From Marinobacter sp. (lineage in GTDB: Bacteria; Pseudomonadota; Gammaproteobacteria; Pseudomonadales; Oleiphilaceae): a stretch of DNA of 64,000 nt. Location of the stretch: positions 1 through 64,000 of the forward strand of contig JAIUMV010000004.1 in NCBI GenBank assembly GCA_022565395.1, in the 5' to 3' direction. How positions within the stretch are numbered: position 1 is the first letter of the stretch; each line of letters begins with the position of its first letter. Under the pieces are notes generated by a model. The model had not been told where the DNA came from, ran no database searches, and worked only from the letters and a program-made list of their open reading frames with translations. This document shows, one piece after another, positions 1-6,938 of this stretch. The position numbers and the translations under genes are program-made.

Positions 1-93
1 CGACCGAGAAAGCGACTGGGCTTCAAGAGTCCACTGGAAGTTTTTATGGATCTGGTCAAGCGAACCCAGGATGTGCCATCAGGCGTTCATTAA
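1..93 (+). CDS. IS30-family transposase, C-terminal end (partial)
   Basis: An open frame enters from the left window edge and stops at 91-93. It encodes 30 residues beginning RPRKRLGFKSPLEVF. The RPRK-LG-K-P-EVF signature is typical of the C-terminal end of IS30-family DDE transposases, just after the catalytic glutamate helix. The rest of the gene lies outside the window, so it cannot be said whether the element is intact. It marks the accessory edge of the segment. Confidence 0.75.
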   Translation, partial: RPRKRLGFKSPLEVFMDLVKRTQDVPSGVH

Positions 94-123
94 CCTAGGT
101 GTTGCACTTGGAGTTGGAGACCG
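94..123 (+). repeat. Candidate right terminal end of the IS30-type element
   Basis: IS30-family elements usually end within a few tens of bases of the transposase stop, in an imperfect inverted repeat. The sequence just after the stop (TGTTGCACTTGGAGTTGGAG, 98-117) has the look of such an end. The partner repeat is outside the window, so the exact boundary and any target duplication cannot be fixed. From here to 300 no convincing gene is visible. Confidence 0.35.
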
Positions 124-300
124 CCCTTGTACAAATGCTACTCACCAAGCGATTCCCCGTCACCTTTATGCGAGGAAACAAACGGTTTGTATCTGCGCTG
201 TAGAAAAGACTGTTCAGATGGTCTCGTTCTCGGAGTTTCAGAAAAACAGGTCCGGATTCATTAGCGTGCTGAGGGAAAACGTCTCGGAATGCGTATGAAA

Positions 301-319
301 CGGGGGCATTAAGCCCCCG
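301..319 (-). terminator. Stem-loop terminator of the small basic protein gene
   Basis: A perfect 7-bp inverted repeat (CGGGGGC, 301-307, and GCCCCCG, 313-319) encloses a 5-nt loop. On the minus strand it lies 5 nt beyond the stop of the gene at 325-549 and is followed by a short TTTC run, so it can end that transcript. Confidence 0.6.
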
Positions 320-324
320 CTGGT

Positions 325-549
325 TTAACTACCTTTCGGTGGATTGTTGCCCCGCCGCTTGCCAGATTTATTGCCTGTCTTGCTAGGACCATTAGGTGGC
401 TTTCCGCCAGATGCGGCGTTACGCGCTGCCGATGATTGGGCCTTGGCGGCGAAAGAGCCTTTGGGTGTCTTCCCACCGTTTTGTTTTGCAGTGGCACTCT
501 GAATGCGAGCAGCAGCGGCTGGGGTCATGGGCGTTTTTGCTTTTGACAT
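325..549 (-). CDS. Small basic Ala/Lys/Gly-rich protein
   Basis: This encodes 74 residues beginning MSKAKTPMTPAAAARIQS. The ATG at 549 is chosen over upstream options because a GGAG Shine-Dalgarno sequence sits about 7 nt before it. The protein is very rich in Ala, Lys, Gly, Asn and Ser, has no membrane segment and is probably disordered. Short proteins with this MTP-AAARIQSATAK start recur as uncharacterised proteins, often in accessory regions; that is from memory and unsearched. It is divergent from the putative HTH gene at 624 with a 74-bp shared promoter region. The function is unknown. Confidence 0.65.
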   Translation of the reverse strand: MSKAKTPMTPAAAARIQSATAKQNGGKTPKGSFAAKAQSSAARNAASGGKPPNGPSKTGNKSGKRRGNNPPKGS

Positions 550-623
550 TTGGATTCTCCAATTTGGTTGAGTTGATGTCCCCGCTGGGACAATTTGAAG
601 ATTACACAGGGGGTCAGGGAACA

Positions 624-980
624 ATGGGGACAAAAACAACCGCGGAGCTTCAAAAAACCATAAAAGAGCTGTGCAGTCGTGTCGGGTGGTCACAAAAGGC
701 GCTGGCACGACAGCTGCACTACGAATTGTATGATACGGATAACGAATGCGAGATTAGGCAGTTTGAAGAACGCTTTAAAAAAGACCTCAGCAGGAGCACT
801 ACCCAGCCTGAACGACTGGAGCGTTACCTGGACCTCATGCGGGAAATGCCAGAAATTGAGAAAGCAGGGCTGATTGTCCCCCAATATCTGCCCACCGACG
901 CGCTGGATATTGAGGTTGAAGAGGCTTTAGCGATAGTTTCGAAGGAACTCACCGATACTTTGCGGGCACAAAAAGAGTAG
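624..980 (+). CDS. Small protein with putative helix-turn-helix
   Basis: This encodes 118 residues from the ATG at 624, which is preceded by a purine-rich CAGGGA. Residues about 8-30 (IKELCSRVGWSQKALARQL) read like the first two helices of a Cro/C1-type HTH. The remainder is charged and helical, and the C-terminus is acidic. It is probably a DNA-binding accessory protein. An upstream in-frame extension overlaps the divergent gene on the opposite strand and is unlikely to be translated. I recognise no specific family. Confidence 0.55.
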   Translation: MGTKTTAELQKTIKELCSRVGWSQKALARQLHYELYDTDNECEIRQFEERFKKDLSRSTTQPERLERYLDLMREMPEIEKAGLIVPQYLPTDALDIEVEEALAIVSKELTDTLRAQKE

Positions 981-1142
981 TCAGAACCTTGTGTAATCTC
1001 CCAGAGTCTGACCTTGCACACCAAGGCACACGCCTTTTGCCACCCCCTCATGACTTAATGAATATATGTGGTCAAGGCAGATGACACACGGACAGGCAGC
1101 ACGGACCGCAGAGCTATTGCGGCATATTTTTACAGGAATGAA

Positions 1143-1406
1143 ATGACTGTGAAGATCAAAAGCAGTGAACTCCCGGACAGCCTACTGGATAAGGTCAGGC
1201 ATCCGAACCCCCTGGAAGGCGAAGACTTAATTATCGAGGATGAGTCGGGCAAGGTTGTCGGCATTATCATCCAGCCCGAGGCCTATGCCTTTTTCCTCAA
1301 GAAAGTTGCGGAACGAGAGGGCGCACGCGATAGCGCCCTTGATGAGCCCTATGCCCCTGACGCCCCTACCCTCGATGACCTGACCAGAGAAACACCGGGC
1401 GACTAA
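1143..1406 (+). CDS. Antitoxin-like small protein
   Basis: This encodes 87 residues starting MTVKIKSSELPD. The ATG at 1143 has an AGGA about 6 nt upstream, and the longer frame from 1068 lacks such a signal. Residues about 25-50 (DLIIEDESGKVVGIIIQPEAYAFF) resemble the beta-strand-turn-helix of Phd/YefM-type antitoxins, where a strand is followed by PxxY-type helix residues. The tail is acidic and Pro/Asp-rich. No toxin gene follows within 75 nt, so it would be an orphan. The assignment rests on pattern only. Confidence 0.45.
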   Translation: MTVKIKSSELPDSLLDKVRHPNPLEGEDLIIEDESGKVVGIIIQPEAYAFFLKKVAEREGARDSALDEPYAPDAPTLDDLTRETPGD

Positions 1407-1481
1407 CCACACAATGTACGGATTCAGATACGCCAGCCGCTTATAATCGAGTCTAACTTAGATACCCGGGCCCTCGCTTCC

Positions 1482-1739
1482 GTGGCAAGCGCCAAACAGA
1501 ACATCACAACAAGGACGAACAGACTGATGACACGTCTCTTAAACCAACTGCGCCATACCCTCGCGGAGATATTCCTGCAGATCGCGGCAATTGTTGGGCT
1601 TATTGTCGGCGGAACCTGTTGGGCCTACTTCGGCTCTCTGTGGGCTGCTATCGGAGGCTTCCTGCTGACGCTTATAGCCAGCGGCCCCTTATACGGCTGG
1701 CTGCATGGCAGTGACAAACCGTCATCGGGCGATCAGTAG
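1482..1739 (+). CDS. Small two-helix membrane protein
   Basis: This encodes 85 residues from a GTG at 1482, or 70 from the ATG at 1527; neither has a strong Shine-Dalgarno sequence. Two hydrophobic segments (about residues 30-50 and 54-71) are separated by a short turn, with a positively charged N-terminus and a polar C-terminus. No family is recognised. It ends 25 nt before the convergent AraC-type regulator. Confidence 0.45.
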   Translation: MASAKQNITTRTNRLMTRLLNQLRHTLAEIFLQIAAIVGLIVGGTCWAYFGSLWAAIGGFLLTLIASGPLYGWLHGSDKPSSGDQ

Positions 1740-1763
1740 CCCGGCCAGCGCGGCTCCGCCTGG

Positions 1764-2774
1764 TCACCCCTCCCTCCCCCGCGCCAACGTCATCGACGGG
1801 TTTTCCCCAAACAGTTGCTTGTAATCATGGGCGAACTGGCCAAGGTGCCAGAATCCCCACTCGGCTGCGATGGCACTGATGGTGGTGTCGTCCGTTGTTT
1901 GTCGGGACAGCACCCGGCGGACGTTGTTGAGGCGCACGGTGCGCAGATAACGGGCGGGGTTGATGCCGAGGATACTCTCAAAACTGTATTGCAGGGTGCG
2001 ACGGCTGACATGGGTCAGTTCGCACAGCTCGGTGATGGTGACGGGGGTTTGGCTGTTTGCTTCCAGGTAGGCCTGCACCCGGTCCACAACCGCCTTGCGT
2101 CTGGCGAAGCTGCTCTTTACACCCGTGTCCGCCGCCTGTTGCTGCAGCACTTCAATGGCGGTGGTTAACAGCAGTTCCTGCTGCAGATGGGCACTGGCAC
2201 CGACCTGTGTCGGTGCCAGAAAATGCGGCAGCATGCCCCGCAGGGCCGCCAGCGGCTCGGGCCTTGACGATTTGCGGGGCTGCAGCCAGGCCCGCTCGTC
2301 CAGTGTCAGCCCCTGAATCTCGGCCACGCGCAGCAGCGCGGTCTGGCTCACAACCACGCCGTAAATATCAAAACCCGCCGGGGTGATCAGCTCAAAGTCA
2401 TAGCTGCCGGGTCGCACCATCACCTGATCCGGTGTTACCTCGAGGCCGTCAATACGGCAGGCCTGGGCCCCGGCGGCAAACCCCAGCCACACAGCATCCG
2501 GCCATACCACACAATGCTGGTGCAAGGCCTGGCTGGTGTGCTCAACGAAGACCTGGGCATTTTCCAGGGCCAGCTCATCAATACGACCAAAAAACTGGCC
2601 ATTACTGAGCTGATCATAGCGTTGTTGCCATTTGCGCAGGTTGTGCGCATGGCAATCGGCATCGGTTGCTTCGCTGCTGCTTAGTTCTGGTGCGCTAATG
2701 CTCACTGCTGGTGCAACTCCACTGAACGGGATGCTTTGGCCGCGTCGAACGCTGGCCAGCCTCACTAAAAACAA
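1764..2774 (-). CDS. eutR: AraC-family regulator, likely activator of the ethanolamine operon
   Basis: This encodes up to 336 residues (the first start is a TTG at 2774; a GTG three codons in is an alternative). The N-terminal two thirds resemble EutR-type effector-binding regions. The C-terminal about 100 residues hold the double HTH of AraC proteins (VTITELCELTHVSRRTLQYSF, then ISAIAAEWGFWHLGQFAHDYKQLFG, with the usual P and L contacts). It is transcribed divergently from eutB across a 167-bp gap. In known systems EutR responds to ethanolamine plus adenosylcobalamin; the role here is inferred from family and position. Confidence 0.85.
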   Translation of the reverse strand: MFLVRLASVRRGQSIPFSGVAPAVSISAPELSSSEATDADCHAHNLRKWQQRYDQLSNGQFFGRIDELALENAQVFVEHTSQALHQHCVVWPDAVWLGFAAGAQACRIDGLEVTPDQVMVRPGSYDFELITPAGFDIYGVVVSQTALLRVAEIQGLTLDERAWLQPRKSSRPEPLAALRGMLPHFLAPTQVGASAHLQQELLLTTAIEVLQQQAADTGVKSSFARRKAVVDRVQAYLEANSQTPVTITELCELTHVSRRTLQYSFESILGINPARYLRTVRLNNVRRVLSRQTTDDTTISAIAAEWGFWHLGQFAHDYKQLFGENPSMTLARGREG

Positions 2775-2941
2775 TCACAACCAATTGATTCATAACACTT
2801 TAAAAAGTTTGCCAAAATTCGATAGGCGAAAGGTACGGGCTTCGCTGGAGCTGTGTCATCACCTGCTCGGGCCTGGTTGCTACGGCTGATCAAGGCCTTA
2901 GCAATTTCTGTTCCCTGAGATGCAGCTTACAGGACAACAGT

Positions 2942-4357
2942 ATGCACAACACCTATCGCTACACCCTGGGTAGCCGCACTTACACCTTTACGAATCTGGC
3001 AGACCTGATGGCCCGCGCCACACCCGCCCGGTCCGGCGACCGGTTGGCGGGGGTGATTGCCCGTTCAGCAGAAGAACGCGCCGTGGCGCAGATGGCACTG
3101 GCGGAGGTGCCGCTGAAAAACTTCCTAAAAGAAGCGCTGGTGCCCTACGAGTCAGACGAAGTGACCCGCCTGATTCTGGATGAGCATGACGCCAGCGCCT
3201 TCGCCCCCATCGCCCATCTGACGGTGGGGGATTTCCGCAACTGGTTGCTGTCAGACCACGCCACCCCCACGCTGTTGACCCAGGTGAGGGCAGGTATCAC
3301 ACCGGAAATGGCTGCCGCCGTCAGCAAACTGATGCGTAACCAGGACCTGATACTGGTGGCGCAGAAGTGCCGGGTGACCTCGGCCTTTCGCAACACCCTG
3401 GGGTTACCCGGCCGGCTTTCCACCCGGCTACAGCCGAACCACCCTACCGATGACATGAACGGTATCGCTGCCAGCATGCTGGATGGCCTGCTGTACGGCA
3501 GTGGCGATGCGGTGATTGGCATCAACCCGGCGACGGACAATGTGCCCCAGGCCATACGGCTGATGAAGCTGATGGATGAGGTGATCCAGCGCTATCAGAT
3601 TCCCACCCAGTCCTGCGTCCTGACCCATGTCACCAACACCCTGGAGTGTATTGAACAGGGCGCGCCGGTAGACCTGGTGTTCCAGTCCATCGGCGGTACC
3701 GAAGCCACCAACAGCAGCTTCGGTTTCAACCTGGCAACGCTGGCGGAAGCCCAGGCCGCAGCGCTGGCACTGGGGCGCGGCACCGTGGGCCAGAACGTCA
3801 TGTACTTTGAAACCGGCCAGGGCAGTGCCCTGTCGGCCAACGCCCATCATGGGCTCGACCAGCAAACCTGCGAAGCCCGCGCCTATGGGGTGGCCCGTAA
3901 GTTTGACCCGCTGCTGGTGAATACGGTGGTGGGTTTTATCGGCCCGGAGTATCTGTTTGACGGCAAGGAAATCATCCGCGCCGGTCTGGAGGATCACTTC
4001 TGCGGCAAGTTGCTGGGCCTGCCCATGGGCTGCGATGTCTGCTACACCAATCACGCCGAGGCGGACCAGAACGACATGGACAACCTGCTCACCCTGCTGG
4101 GCGTGGCGGGCTGTACCTTTGTAATGGGTATTCCGGGGTCTGACGACATCATGCTCAATTACCAGACCACCTCCTTCCACGATGCCCTCTATGCCCGCCG
4201 TGCCCTGAACCTGGGAGCCGCGCCCGAGTTTGAAGCCTGGCTGGAGCAGATGCAGATCATGAGCGATGCCGCCGGTGCCCACCTCAACCCGGGGCTGCCG
4301 CCGGCCTTTGCCAGCTCACTGGCGCAACTGCCAACACGGGGAGGTAACGATGACTGA
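2942..4357 (+). CDS. eutB: Ethanolamine ammonia-lyase, large subunit
   Basis: This encodes 471 residues, close to the usual length of EutB. It is the active-site subunit of the adenosylcobalamin-dependent enzyme that splits ethanolamine into acetaldehyde and ammonia. The translation contains the conserved barrel segments, including the stretch with VGFIGPEYLFDGKEIIRAGLED and LLGLPMGCDVCYTNHAEADQNDMDNL. It starts an operon with eutC, which overlaps its end by 8 nt, and the permease. No Eut shell-protein genes are nearby, so this is the microcompartment-free form of the pathway. Confidence 0.95.
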   Translation: MHNTYRYTLGSRTYTFTNLADLMARATPARSGDRLAGVIARSAEERAVAQMALAEVPLKNFLKEALVPYESDEVTRLILDEHDASAFAPIAHLTVGDFRNWLLSDHATPTLLTQVRAGITPEMAAAVSKLMRNQDLILVAQKCRVTSAFRNTLGLPGRLSTRLQPNHPTDDMNGIAASMLDGLLYGSGDAVIGINPATDNVPQAIRLMKLMDEVIQRYQIPTQSCVLTHVTNTLECIEQGAPVDLVFQSIGGTEATNSSFGFNLATLAEAQAAALALGRGTVGQNVMYFETGQGSALSANAHHGLDQQTCEARAYGVARKFDPLLVNTVVGFIGPEYLFDGKEIIRAGLEDHFCGKLLGLPMGCDVCYTNHAEADQNDMDNLLTLLGVAGCTFVMGIPGSDDIMLNYQTTSFHDALYARRALNLGAAPEFEAWLEQMQIMSDAAGAHLNPGLPPAFASSLAQLPTRGGNDD

Positions 4358-5258
4358 CCCATCCCTCACCCCACCCGATTGGCAGGGCACCACCGACAAC
4401 CCCTGGCAACACCTGCGCCAATACACCGCCGCCCGTATCGCACTGGGCCGCACCGGCGTCAGCCTGCCCACCCGGGAATTACTGGCCTTTCAACTGGCCC
4501 ATGCCCAGGCCCGGGATGCAGTGCACCTGCCGCTGGATTTTACCGCGCTCACGGAGCAGCTGACCTATCTGTCCCAACACCACGCAGTATTGCCAGCTCA
4601 GCCACCGGTGCAGGTCCACAGCCAGGCCGTCGACCGCATGACCTACCTGCAACGGCCAGATCTGGGACGTTGTCTGGATGACACCTCCCGCGCCCTGTTG
4701 CAGCAACAGCAACAGCCACAGCAGCCAGAGCAAGCCTTCGATCTGGCCCCGGTTATTGCCGATGGCCTGTCAGCGAAAGCGGTGGCAGACAATGCCGTGC
4801 CCTTTATCACCGAGCTGGCACAGCAGCTGGCCAGCGAGAAACAGCCCTGGTCCCTGGCCCCCATCACCCTGGTGGAGCAGGGCCGGGTGGCCATAGCGGA
4901 CGATATAGGTGACCTGCTCAATGCCCGCATCACCCTGATGATGATTGGTGAACGCCCGGGCCTGAGTTCGCCCGACAGCCTCGGCCTCTACCTGACCTTC
5001 GCGCCGCGGCCCGGGCTCACAGATGCCAGCCGCAATTGCATCTCCAATGTGCGCCCGGCGGGGCTGCCCCATGCCCAGGCCGCCAGCCGCGCCATGTACC
5101 TGTTACGAGAGGCCCGCCGGCTGCAGTTGTCCGGCGTGGGCCTGAAAGATCGCAGTGGCGGGGCGCTGGAGAGCGTCAACGCCAACGCCCTGGAACACAA
5201 AAACAAGCCTGACGCAGACAATGCCACCCAAAACTTCTTACTGAATAGAGAGGACTGA
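4350..5258 (+). CDS. eutC: Ethanolamine ammonia-lyase, small subunit
   Basis: This encodes 302 residues. The ATG at 4350 overlaps the end of eutB (ATGACTGA) and has GAGG 5-8 nt upstream, so it is preferred over the longer in-frame opening at 4266. EutC helps bind adenosylcobalamin at the interface with EutB. Conserved blocks such as GERPGLSSPDSLGLYLTF and NCISNVRPAGL are present. A glutamine-rich patch (LLQQQQQPQQPEQ, near residues 115-128) looks like a lineage-specific low-complexity insertion in a surface linker. Confidence 0.95.
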   Translation: MTDPSLTPPDWQGTTDNPWQHLRQYTAARIALGRTGVSLPTRELLAFQLAHAQARDAVHLPLDFTALTEQLTYLSQHHAVLPAQPPVQVHSQAVDRMTYLQRPDLGRCLDDTSRALLQQQQQPQQPEQAFDLAPVIADGLSAKAVADNAVPFITELAQQLASEKQPWSLAPITLVEQGRVAIADDIGDLLNARITLMMIGERPGLSSPDSLGLYLTFAPRPGLTDASRNCISNVRPAGLPHAQAASRAMYLLREARRLQLSGVGLKDRSGGALESVNANALEHKNKPDADNATQNFLLNRED

Positions 5259-5261
5259 TCA

Positions 5262-6695
5262 ATGTCGCAAACCCAACGGGAATATTTTGCCAAACGGCAG
5301 CTCAAGCGCGGCACCGCCGGCTGGATGCTGCTCGCCGGCCTGGGTGTGTCCTATGTAATATCCGGCGACTTCGCCGGCTGGAACTTCGGTATCGCCCAGG
5401 CTGGCTGGGGCGGTTTTGCCATCGCCGCCGTGCTCATGGCTATCATGTACTTCACCCTGGTGCTGTCATTGGCAGAGATGTCTGCCGCCATGCCCGCCGC
5501 CGGTGGCGGTTACAGTTTTGCGCGCCAGGCCATGGGTCCAACCGGCGGTTTCATGACGGGGCTGGCAGTTCTGATTGAGTATGCCCTGGCGCCCGCCGCC
5601 ATCGTCATCTTCATCGGCTCTGCCGTAGAGGCGCTCCTTGGGTTCAATGGACCCTGGGTGTATGCCGCCTTCTACCTGGTCTTTATCGGCATCCATCTGG
5701 CGGGTGTCGGCGAGGCACTGAAAGTGATGATGGTCATCTCCGGCCTGGCGGTGCTGGCCATCCTGGCCACCGGCCTGGCACTGATCCCGCACTTTGACAC
5801 CGCCAACCTGTTTGATATGGAAGCCAGTGGTGGTTCAGCCCTGTTGCCACTGGGCTGGTATGGCGTGTGGGCAGCACTGCCCTTTGCCATGTGGCTGTTC
5901 CTGGCGGTGGAAGGCGTGCCACTGGCCGCCGAAGAGTCCAAAAACCCTGCCAAAGACGTACCCAAGGGTATCATCGGCGCCATGCTGTTTCTGCTGTTCA
6001 CCGCATCACTGGTGGTCATTCTGGTGCCCGGAGCGGCGGGTGCACAGCTGATTGGCAACAGTGACGTGCCGCTGGTGGATGCGCTGAACGCCGTTGGCGC
6101 TGGCCAGCTGGCGACCGCGGTGAATGTGCTGGGGCTGGCAGGCCTGGTGGCGTCCTTCTTCTCCATCATCTTCGGCTACAGCCGGCTGGTGTTCGCCTTG
6201 TCGCGGGCAGGATACCTGCCTAAAACCCTTTCTGTGACCTCTGCCCGCAAGGTGCCGGCACGGGCATTGATAGTACCGGGTGTACTCGGTTTTATCGCCT
6301 CCCTGAGTGGCGAGGGTGATCTGATGTTGGCCATGGCGGTGGTCGGTGCCACCGTATCCTATGCACTGATGGCCTTGAGCCACATGCTGCTGCGTCGCAA
6401 TCAGCCGGAGCTGAACCGCCCCTACAAAACCCCCGGCGGCGTGTTTACCTCCGGCGTGGCATTAACGCTTTCTCTGGTGGCACTCACCGGTGTGTATGCG
6501 TTTGATCCGCGCGCCTTCTGGTACACCGCGGTGCTGTTTGCCATAGGTGCGGCTTATTACTTCGGCTACAGCAAAAACCGTCTGGTGGCCAAAACCGCAG
6601 CGGAAGAATTCGCCATGTTGGAGGCCGCAGAAGCCAGCCTGTCTCACCCGGCTGACGAAGGCCTCGAACTGAAACCCGCCACGCAATCCGCCTGA
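5262..6695 (+). CDS. eat: Ethanolamine permease, APC superfamily
   Basis: This encodes 477 residues with about 12 hydrophobic segments. The first helix region (GLGVSYVISGDFAGWNFGIAQ) carries the unwound Gly-rich substrate site seen in ethanolamine permeases of the APC superfamily. It begins 3 nt after the eutC stop, so eutB, eutC and the permease form one operon: uptake followed by deamination. A cytosolic acidic tail of about 35 residues follows the last helix. A perfect 13-bp inverted repeat follows the gene. Confidence 0.9.
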   Translation: MSQTQREYFAKRQLKRGTAGWMLLAGLGVSYVISGDFAGWNFGIAQAGWGGFAIAAVLMAIMYFTLVLSLAEMSAAMPAAGGGYSFARQAMGPTGGFMTGLAVLIEYALAPAAIVIFIGSAVEALLGFNGPWVYAAFYLVFIGIHLAGVGEALKVMMVISGLAVLAILATGLALIPHFDTANLFDMEASGGSALLPLGWYGVWAALPFAMWLFLAVEGVPLAAEESKNPAKDVPKGIIGAMLFLLFTASLVVILVPGAAGAQLIGNSDVPLVDALNAVGAGQLATAVNVLGLAGLVASFFSIIFGYSRLVFALSRAGYLPKTLSVTSARKVPARALIVPGVLGFIASLSGEGDLMLAMAVVGATVSYALMALSHMLLRRNQPELNRPYKTPGGVFTSGVALTLSLVALTGVYAFDPRAFWYTAVLFAIGAAYYFGYSKNRLVAKTAAEEFAMLEAAEASLSHPADEGLELKPATQSA

Positions 6696-6704
6696 TGGCT
6701 CAGG

Positions 6705-6736
6705 CCCGGTATACCCGGTGCATCGGGTATACCGGG
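6705..6736 (+). terminator. Perfect 13-bp stem-loop after the ethanolamine operon
   Basis: CCCGGTATACCCG (6705-6717) pairs perfectly with CGGGTATACCGGG (6724-6736) around a 6-nt loop. It is 9 nt beyond the permease stop and probably ends the eut transcript. The following T-run is weak (TTCTGGTTTG), so it may act as a terminator only partly or as an mRNA-stabilising end. Confidence 0.6.
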
Positions 6737-6841
6737 TTCTGGTTTGCTGCCAGCAATCGTCCGGCGCTCATCTCACGGTTCCCTGACAAATACCATGACA
6801 ACTTTAAGACGTTAGGCACTATCACCCAATAATTGAATCTT

Positions 6842-6858
6842 AATGCGAATAATTATTG
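6842..6858 (+). promoter_or_regulatory. Fur-box-like site overlapping the TonB-receptor promoter
   Basis: AATGCGAATAATTATTG closely resembles known gammaproteobacterial Fur sites of the form AATGAGAATAATTATT. It abuts a -35-like TTGACT at 6859-6864, and a degenerate -10 (TTAACA) lies 17 nt further on. Binding would block this promoter when iron is plentiful. This supports an iron-related role for the receptor starting at 6939. It was found by eye and not scored. Confidence 0.55.
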
Positions 6859-6938
6859 TTGACTATTGCACGCAACAAAACTTAACATGCGCGTCATATT
6901 TCTGTAACTAACCACCCCTAGCAGAGGTAGAGAACGCC

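Noticed and set aside
71-298. Open frame of 75 codons over the IS end.
   Set aside because: It overlaps the transposase end, has no Shine-Dalgarno and no protein-like composition.
396-623. N-terminal extension of the HTH-like gene.
   Set aside because: It overlaps the divergent small basic gene entirely and lacks a start signal; the ATG at 624 is preferred.
2775-2941. Possible cobalamin riboswitch upstream of eutB.
   Set aside because: The gap is only 167 nt and has no B12-box or the expected set of stems.
4695-4740. CAG/CAA repeat in eutC.
   Set aside because: It is a short glutamine tract in frame within a normal gene, not a repeat array or CRISPR.
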